A stretch of 64,000 nucleotides of DNA. It comes from Streptomyces sp. NBC_00091 (GTDB taxonomy: Bacteria > Actinomycetota > Actinomycetes > Streptomycetales > Streptomycetaceae). Numbering within the stretch: position 1 is the first letter of the stretch; every line of letters begins with the position of its first letter. Position numbers and translations under genes: made by a program. A model generated the notes under the pieces. It saw nothing but the letters and a program-made list of their open reading frames with translations, made no database searches and was not told the DNA's origin. Positions 58,618 to 64,000 of the stretch are shown piece after piece. The stretch covers positions 310,001 through 374,000 of the forward strand of contig NZ_JAPEMA010000003.1 of NCBI RefSeq assembly GCF_026343185.1. Reading direction: 5' to 3'.

Positions 58618-59814
58618 TCAGGCGTTGGCGTTCTTGGCGACGGGCTGGCGGGCCGGGGCGCGCAGCACGGGCGAGCGCAGCCGCGTCACCGGGTCGCCGG
58701 CCGTGCGCAGGCCCGGGAGGGTCTCGGCGAGGACGCGCAGCGCGGCGCGGGCGATGGCCTCGATCAGGTGCGCGGAGAGCCCGAAGTGCAGGTCGGCGGG
58801 GAGGCCGAAGGGCGGGGCGTGCGGCGCGGCCTGCGGGTCGCGGTTGACGGCGGCGACGAGGATGCTGACGCGGGCGCCCGCCGGGAGTTCGGTGCCGGCG
58901 AGGGTGACGGGAGTGCGGACGGTCCGGGATTCCAGCCGTACCGGGGGCGCGGTGCGCAGGGTCCGCTCGACGGCGGCGCCGGCCCCGCCGGGGTCGGCGG
59001 CCAGGGCCTGCCAGGCGCCGGGCTCGGCGAGCAGGTCCCGGACGGCGTGGGAGATGAGGACGGCGGTGGGTTCGGCGGCGCTGAGCGCGAGGATGCGGGC
59101 GGCGCGCACGGTGTCGGCGGTGGACTCGTACAGGGCGTCCGCGAGGAGGGCGTCCATGGCGCTCTCCGCCGCCTCGGCGGCCAGCGCGGTGGCGTGGGTC
59201 TGGGGGCACAGCATGCCGTCGAGGGCGTACCGGCAGTCGGGCAGGAGGCGGGCGAAGGTCTCGTGCGCGGCTTCGGGCAGGCCGAGCTGTTCGGCGAGTA
59301 CCGGTCCGGTCAGGCGCCGGGCGAAGTCCTCGGCGAGGTCGAAGCGTTCGCCGAGGCCGGCCAGGAGCGTACGGGACCACGTGCCGGCCCGCTTCTCCAC
59401 GCACGCGGCGTCCTCGGCCCACAGCAGGGGTCCGCCGAAGGCGGTGAGCGCGGCCAGCGGGGCGGCTTCGGCGCGGCTGAGGGTGAGGACGGCGCTGCGG
59501 AAGGGCAGCGGGTCCCCGCCGGGGGTCTCGTCGGCGGGGCCGGTCCCGTCGAAGGCGGGGTCGTCCAGGATCCGCTGGGCCACGGCGCGGTCGGCGGTGA
59601 CCCAGGTGTCGAGCAGGGTGCTGTGGTGGAGCGGGCCGAGGGCGCGGAGCTTCTCCTCGGCCGCGTTGGGTTCCTCGGTGCCGGCGCGCAGGACCAGACC
59701 GTAGGGGTCGGCTTCGATGCCCGCGAACCACTGGGCGGCCCGGGTCAGTTGGTTCCTGCGGGCGCGGCGGGCGGTGCCTTGGCCGGGGCCCTCGGTCAGC
59801 AGCTCGGAGGTCAT
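58618..59814 (-). CDS. P450-derived glycosyltransferase activator (DesVIII/TylM3/EryCII-like)
   Basis: A 398-residue protein with a cytochrome P450 fold outline but no haem ligand: at the haem loop it reads FGLSAHLIEAIARAAL, with Ile where the Cys should be. Such proteins bind and activate macrolide glycosyltransferases and do not oxidise substrates. ATG start with GAGGAG 4 nt upstream. It lies between the PKS thioesterase gene and the glycosyltransferase gene, the position found in tylosin and pikromycin clusters. Confidence 0.9.
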   Translation of the reverse strand: MTSELLTEGPGQGTARRARRNQLTRAAQWFAGIEADPYGLVLRAGTEEPNAAEEKLRALGPLHHSTLLDTWVTADRAVAQRILDDPAFDGTGPADETPGGDPLPFRSAVLTLSRAEAAPLAALTAFGGPLLWAEDAACVEKRAGTWSRTLLAGLGERFDLAEDFARRLTGPVLAEQLGLPEAAHETFARLLPDCRYALDGMLCPQTHATALAAEAAESAMDALLADALYESTADTVRAARILALSAAEPTAVLISHAVRDLLAEPGAWQALAADPGGAGAAVERTLRTAPPVRLESRTVRTPVTLAGTELPAGARVSILVAAVNRDPQAAPHAPPFGLPADLHFGLSAHLIEAIARAALRVLAETLPGLRTAGDPVTRLRSPVLRAPARQPVAKNANA

Positions 59815-59825
59815 GTTTCTCCTCG

Positions 59826-62800
59826 TCATCGGGTGCTGCCGGGCAGTGCGTCCAGCCAGGCGTCGACGGCGCGGGCCGTGGCCGGGGCGTGCTCGGTCAT
59901 CATCGTGAAGTGGTTGCCGGGGACGTCCGTGACGGTGTGGGCGGTGTCCCAGGCGGATCGCCAGTCCTCGCGGGGGTCGGTCCACGCGGCCATGGGTTCG
60001 GTGGCGCGCAGGTGCAGGACCGGGGCGCGGGTGGGCTCCGGTGTCCAGTCGAGGAGGATTCGGTGGTAGGCGCCCATGGCGGTGAGCCGGGTGTCGTCGA
60101 GGGGAACAGGGGTGCGGTCCATCGCCCATCGCAGCATGACATCCCGCCAGACGCCCATGGCTCCGGGCGCGCTGGGGGTGTAGATGTCGGCGAGCACGAG
60201 GGCGGCGGGGCCGCCCGCGCCGCGGCGCTCCAGGTGCCGGGCGAGCGCGTGGGCGGTGTTGGCGCCGGCGGAGTGGCCGATCAGCGCGTACGGGCGGCCG
60301 GCGGCGAGGCGTTCGACGGCCTCGGCGTGCGCCGCGCACAGCGCCTCGAGGGAGTCCGGCAGCGGTTCGCCGGACCGGAACCCGGGCTGCGGCAGCGCGG
60401 CGACGTCCCGCCGCCCGGCCAGGGCCGCGGCGAACGCGGCGAACTCCATGGGCCCGGACACGGCGGCGGTCCCGGCGCAGCCGATGAGGAGCAGCCCGTC
60501 GCCGGCCGCTCCCGCGGGGGCGGCCGGGTGCCCGGCGGGGCCGCCGGGGTCACCGGTGGTGGCGGGGTGACCCGCCGCCCCGCCGGAGCCGCCGGCAGCC
60601 GGAAGGCCGGCCGCAGGGTCGGCCGGGCCTTCCGCCAGGTGGACCGGGGTGACCGGGTGGGGCCGGTCGCGGGTGAAGACGGGGCGCAGGGCGGACAGGG
60701 CGCCCAGGGCGTCGACCGCTTCCGCGACCCTGCCCTCCCCGACCGCGCCGCGGTACAGCGCGGCGAGCGTGCCCTCGCCGGCCCGGAGGCCTTCGGCCGT
60801 GTCGGCGGAGCCGGCCGGGGCGGCGAGGTGTTCGGGGTCCTGGAGGAGTTCCAGGAGGTGGCCGGTGAGTGCGGCCGGGGTGTCGTGGTCGAAGAGGGCC
60901 TCGGGGGCCAGGGCGAGTCCGGTGGCGGCGGTGAGGCGGCGGCGCAGCTGGGTGACGGCCAGCGAGTCGAAGCCGATGAGCAGGAAGCGGGCGTCCGCCC
61001 CGACCTCGTCGGTGTCCGCGTACCCGAGTACGGCGGCGGCCTCGTCGCGGACCAGCCCGAGCACGGCGGCCCGGCGCTCACCCGCCTCCAGGCCGGCCAG
61101 TCGGCGACGCAGCTCGCCCGGTCCGTCGCCGGTGGCGGTCCCCCCGGGGCCGTGGCCGAACCCGGTACCGGAACCGAAGCCCGTGCCCGGCCCGGGGCCC
61201 GTGCCGAAGGCAGCGCCGGAACCGGAGCCCGGCCCGGGGCCCGAGGCGAGGCCCGGGCCCGCAGGCGTGAGGGGGGTGATCAGGGGGCTGGGGCGGTAGG
61301 CGGTGAAGCCTTCGGCGAAGCGGGGCCAGTCGGTGTCGGTCACCGTCACCGTGGCCTCGCCGGCGGCGATGGCGCGGAAGAGTTCCGTGAGCGCCGCCCC
61401 GGGGTCCATGGGCCGCACTCCCCTGCGCCGCAGGTACTCCGTTCCCTCGCCCTCGCCCATGCCGCCGCCGCCCCACAGGCCCCAGGCGACGGAGGTGGCC
61501 GGCAGGCCCTCGGCGCGGCGGCTGACGGCGAGGGCGTCGAGCCCGGCGTTGGCGGCCGCGTACGCGCACTGCCCGGCACTGCCCCAGACGCCCGCGCCCG
61601 AGGAGTACAGGACGAAGGCGTCCAGGCCGTGGGGGCGGGTGAGTTCGTCCAGGTGGCGGGCGCCGGCCAGCTTCCCGGCGTACACCTCGGCGAAGGCGTC
61701 GGGGCCGGTGTCGGTCAGCGCGCCGACCTGCGGGACGCCGGCCGCGTGGAAGACGCCGGTGAGGGGGGCGTCGGCGGGGACCTCCGCGAGGACGGCGGCG
61801 AGCGCGTCCCGGTCGGCGAGGTCGCAGGCGGCGAAGGTCACCTTGGCGCCGAGGGCGAGCAGTTCGGCCTCCAGCGCCTGCCCGCCCGGGGCCTGCCGGC
61901 CGCGCCGGCCGACGAGCAGCAGGTGGGACGCGCCCTCGGCGGCGAGCCGGCGGGCGAGGTGGCCGCCGAGCGCCCCGGTGCCGCCGGTGACCAGGACGGT
62001 GCCGCTCGGGCGGTACGGGTGCTCGGGGCGGGGCGTGGCGGCGGGCGCGAGCCGGCGCCCGTACGGGCGGCCGCGGCGGACGGCGATCTGGTCCTCGGCC
62101 CCGCCTAGGGCGGCGGCGAGGGCCCGCCAGTCCTGGTCGTCGGCGTCCTCGGGCAGGTCGGCCAGGCCGCCCCACAGGGTGGGGAGTTCGAGGGCCGCGA
62201 CCCGGCCGAGGCCCCACAGCTGGGCGGCCGCGGTCCGGGGGCGCTCGCCGGGGGTGACGGCCACGGCGTTCCGGGTCGCGCACCAGAGGCGGGCGGTCAC
62301 GGACTTCTCCTCCATGGCCTGGGCGAGGGACAGGGTCGCCCGGACTCCGGCGGGCACGGCGCCGGTCGCGGGCTGCTCCCGATCATCGGCCCCCAGGAGG
62401 GAGAGGACGCCCTGGAAAGTCCGGGCTGTGTCACCTTCGGCCTCGCCGGGGCGTACGTCGAACAGCGCGGCCAGCCCGGCCCGGTCGGCGCGGTCGGCGT
62501 CGACGGCCACCCGGTGGACCCGCGCGCCGAGGGCCGTCAGAGCCCGTTCGGCGGCATCGGCGAAGGCCGCGTCGGCCGAAGCGGGATCGGCCGAAGCGGG
62601 ATCGGCCGAGGGGGCGTCGGCCGAAGCGGCGTCGGCCGAGGGCTCGATGAGCAGCCAGGTCCCGGTGAGCCGGCCCCCGGCCGCCTCGGCGAGCGGCTGC
62701 CAGGCGACCTGGTAGCGCCCGATCCCGCCGGCCGCCGCGGCGGCGCCGGAGCGGCCCCGGGGCGTCGGCGCGATCCAGAACCGCCGGTGCTGCCAGGCGT

Positions 62801-64000
62801 ACACGGGCAGCGGCGCCGGGCGGGCGCCGGACCCGCCGAAGAGGCGGGCGCGGTCCAGCGCGGCGCCCCGGCCGGCGGCTACGGCGACGGCGCGCAGCAG
62901 GGTCTCGGCCTCGGGGCGGCCGCGGCGCAGTACGGGGACCAGCGCGGGTTCCTCGTCACCGGCGGAGCCGGGAGAGCCCGAGGAGCCGGGGGAACCGGGA
63001 GAGCCCGCGAGGACCTCTTCCGCCATGGCGCACAGCACCCCGTCGGGGCCGAGTTCGACGAAGGTGACGGCGCCCAGCTCGCGGGCGGTGCGCACCCCGT
63101 CGGCGAAGCGGACGGCGGAGCGGACGTGGCCGGCCCAGTAGGCCCCGGTGCGCAGGTCCTGGCCGGTGGCGCGCAGCCCGGTGACGTTGGAGACGACGGG
63201 GATGCGGGGGGCGCGGTAGGTGAGCCGGTCCGCGAGGGCGCGGAACTCCTCCAGCATGGGGTCCATGAGCGGGGAGTGGAAGGCGTGGCTGACGGTGAGC
63301 CGCTTGGTCTTCCGGCCCCGCTCGGCCAGCCGGGCCCCGATCGCCCCGACGGCCTCCTCGGTGCCGGAGACGACCACGGAGCGGGGGCCGTTGACGGCGG
63401 CGAGGTCCGCCGCGCCCGGGTGCTCGGCCAGCAGGGCGCGCACCTCGTCCTCGGCGGCCCGTACGGAGAGCATCGCGCCGCCGGCCGGCAGGGCCTGCAT
63501 CAGGCGGCCGCGGGCGGCGACGAGGGCGCAGGCGTCGTCGAGGTCGAGTACGCCGGCCACGTGCGCGGCGGCGATCTCGCCGACGGAGTGTCCGAGGAGC
63601 ACGTCGGGCCGCATGCCCCAGTGCTCCAGCAGCCGGAACAGGGCCACTTCCACGGCGAACAGGGCGGCCTGCGCGTACTGGGTGCGGTGCAGCAGCTCCT
63701 CGTCCCCGCTGCCGGGCACGGCGTCGAGGACGGCGGCGAGCGGCCGCTCCAGGTGCGGGTCGAGGCGGGCGGCGACGGCGTCCAGCGCCTCGGCGAACAC
63801 CGGGTGCGCGGCGCGCAGTTCGCGGGCCATGCCGGGGCGCTGGCTGCCCTGCCCGGTGAAGAGGAACGCGGTCTTGGCGTCCCGCCGGCGCACGCCCCGC
63901 ACCACCGCCGGGGAGGGGGCCCCGTCGGCGAGGGCGTCGAGGCCGCGCGCGAGTTCCCCGTAGGAGGTTCCGAGGATCACGGCCCGGTGCTCGAAGGCGG
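59826..64000 (-). CDS. Terminal polyketide synthase module, AT-KR-ACP-TE, 5' part beyond right edge
   Basis: The C-terminal 1391 or so residues of a modular PKS; the frame is open to the window edge, where a KS-AT linker (AFEHRAVILGTS) is read, so KS lies outside. AT: GHSVG near 63590, HAFH near 63280, predicting malonyl-CoA. KR: NADPH motif GGTGALGG near 61980, catalytic Tyr in CAYAAAN near 61560; no LDD, and Trp eight residues before the Tyr (VWGSAGQCAY), predicting an A-type (A1) KR. A Gly/Pro linker (about 61140-61260) precedes an intact ACP (GFDSL near 60970). TE: GHSAG near 60275 and His in GNHFTMM near 59915. A malonyl AT, KR and TE in the last module match 16-membered macrolide synthases such as TylGV. 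Confidence 0.93.
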   Translation of the reverse strand, partial: AFEHRAVILGTSYGELARGLDALADGAPSPAVVRGVRRRDAKTAFLFTGQGSQRPGMARELRAAHPVFAEALDAVAARLDPHLERPLAAVLDAVPGSGDEELLHRTQYAQAALFAVEVALFRLLEHWGMRPDVLLGHSVGEIAAAHVAGVLDLDDACALVAARGRLMQALPAGGAMLSVRAAEDEVRALLAEHPGAADLAAVNGPRSVVVSGTEEAVGAIGARLAERGRKTKRLTVSHAFHSPLMDPMLEEFRALADRLTYRAPRIPVVSNVTGLRATGQDLRTGAYWAGHVRSAVRFADGVRTARELGAVTFVELGPDGVLCAMAEEVLAGSPGSPGSSGSPGSAGDEEPALVPVLRRGRPEAETLLRAVAVAAGRGAALDRARLFGGSGARPAPLPVYAWQHRRFWIAPTPRGRSGAAAAAGGIGRYQVAWQPLAEAAGGRLTGTWLLIEPSADAASADAPSADPASADPASADAAFADAAERALTALGARVHRVAVDADRADRAGLAALFDVRPGEAEGDTARTFQGVLSLLGADDREQPATGAVPAGVRATLSLAQAMEEKSVTARLWCATRNAVAVTPGERPRTAAAQLWGLGRVAALELPTLWGGLADLPEDADDQDWRALAAALGGAEDQIAVRRGRPYGRRLAPAATPRPEHPYRPSGTVLVTGGTGALGGHLARRLAAEGASHLLLVGRRGRQAPGGQALEAELLALGAKVTFAACDLADRDALAAVLAEVPADAPLTGVFHAAGVPQVGALTDTGPDAFAEVYAGKLAGARHLDELTRPHGLDAFVLYSSGAGVWGSAGQCAYAAANAGLDALAVSRRAEGLPATSVAWGLWGGGGMGEGEGTEYLRRRGVRPMDPGAALTELFRAIAAGEATVTVTDTDWPRFAEGFTAYRPSPLITPLTPAGPGLASGPGPGSGSGAAFGTGPGPGTGFGSGTGFGHGPGGTATGDGPGELRRRLAGLEAGERRAAVLGLVRDEAAAVLGYADTDEVGADARFLLIGFDSLAVTQLRRRLTAATGLALAPEALFDHDTPAALTGHLLELLQDPEHLAAPAGSADTAEGLRAGEGTLAALYRGAVGEGRVAEAVDALGALSALRPVFTRDRPHPVTPVHLAEGPADPAAGLPAAGGSGGAAGHPATTGDPGGPAGHPAAPAGAAGDGLLLIGCAGTAAVSGPMEFAAFAAALAGRRDVAALPQPGFRSGEPLPDSLEALCAAHAEAVERLAAGRPYALIGHSAGANTAHALARHLERRGAGGPAALVLADIYTPSAPGAMGVWRDVMLRWAMDRTPVPLDDTRLTAMGAYHRILLDWTPEPTRAPVLHLRATEPMAAWTDPREDWRSAWDTAHTVTDVPGNHFTMMTEHAPATARAVDAWLDALPGSTR
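62565..62640 (-). repeat. 15-nt repeats in the AT-KR linker
   Basis: Repeats of a 15-nt unit (on the plus strand GCCGAAGCGGGATCG and variants) encode an ADPASADPASADAA-type linker in the PKS. All preserve the frame. Confidence 0.8.

Noticed and set aside
58618..59814. A functional P450 oxidase
   Set aside because: The haem-ligand cysteine is replaced by isoleucine in FGLSAHLIE; position and sequence match the glycosyltransferase activator group.

Overview
The window is actinobacterial, almost certainly Streptomyces. It is very GC-rich with strong third-position GC bias, genes begin with ATG or GTG behind AGGAGG-type ribosome binding sites, and two genes carry the rare TTA (bldA-type) leucine codon. 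Families typical of the genus are present: an IS701-like protein, a GAF/PucR regulator, DUF5302, NADP-dependent GdhA, HflX, and macrolide and hydrazine biosynthesis enzymes. Three natural-product loci are separated by primary-metabolism and regulatory genes.

1-18 kb: a long left-reading series whose core is an N6-hydroxylase for lysine, an FAD amine oxidase (cut by the left edge), a LYS9/LYS1-type saccharopine dehydrogenase pair, a P450, an acyl-CoA dehydrogenase, a large haem-oxygenase-like iron enzyme, a ketosynthase-III-like protein, a PEP mutase/isocitrate lyase-family enzyme and a type II thioesterase. I read this as a hydrazine (N-N bond) pathway in which lysine is hydroxylated, coupled to another amino acid by an enzyme outside the window, cleaved, and perhaps regenerated by the saccharopine enzymes. 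A short exported peptide with three DVGWN motifs and a divergent LuxR-type regulator sit at its head. A DMT exporter, an alpha/beta hydrolase with a divergent MarR regulator, a second thioesterase and a malonyl-CoA synthetase follow.

18-25 kb: a bldA-dependent HTH/TPR protein, glutamate dehydrogenase, two facing DUF1772 membrane proteins and dihydrolipoyl dehydrogenase.

25-31 kb: the most unusual locus. A 1687-residue modular polyketide synthase is open from end to end, yet its KS, DH, KR and ACP have all lost their catalytic or attachment residues, while AT and TE look intact. It is translationally coupled to a metallophosphoesterase resembling mycobacterial PptH, which removes phosphopantetheine from carrier proteins.

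31-39.7 kb: an HTH regulator with palindromic operators, a membrane protein, a serine hydrolase, a third type II thioesterase, a scar joining fragments of an MFS exporter and an HTH protein, a two-component system, a PAP2 phosphatase and an IS110 remnant.

39.7-44.4 kb: a compact graspetide (ATP-grasp RiPP) cluster: precursor, ATP-grasp ligase, PIMT-like methyltransferase, two small proteins, an HTH regulator and a divergent flavoprotein.

44.4-56 kb: an S9 peptidase, a DUF4097-type protein, DUF5302, HflX, a secreted GH3 glycosidase, an IS701-family protein and a PucR-type regulator.

56.5-64 kb: the end of a macrolide cluster in the tylosin-like order PKS-TE, P450-like glycosyltransferase activator, glycosyltransferase, sugar N,N-dimethyltransferase, bordered by a tandem repeat and a long hairpin. 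The PKS continues beyond the right edge.

Functions are inferred by reading the translations against remembered family features; no database search was possible.
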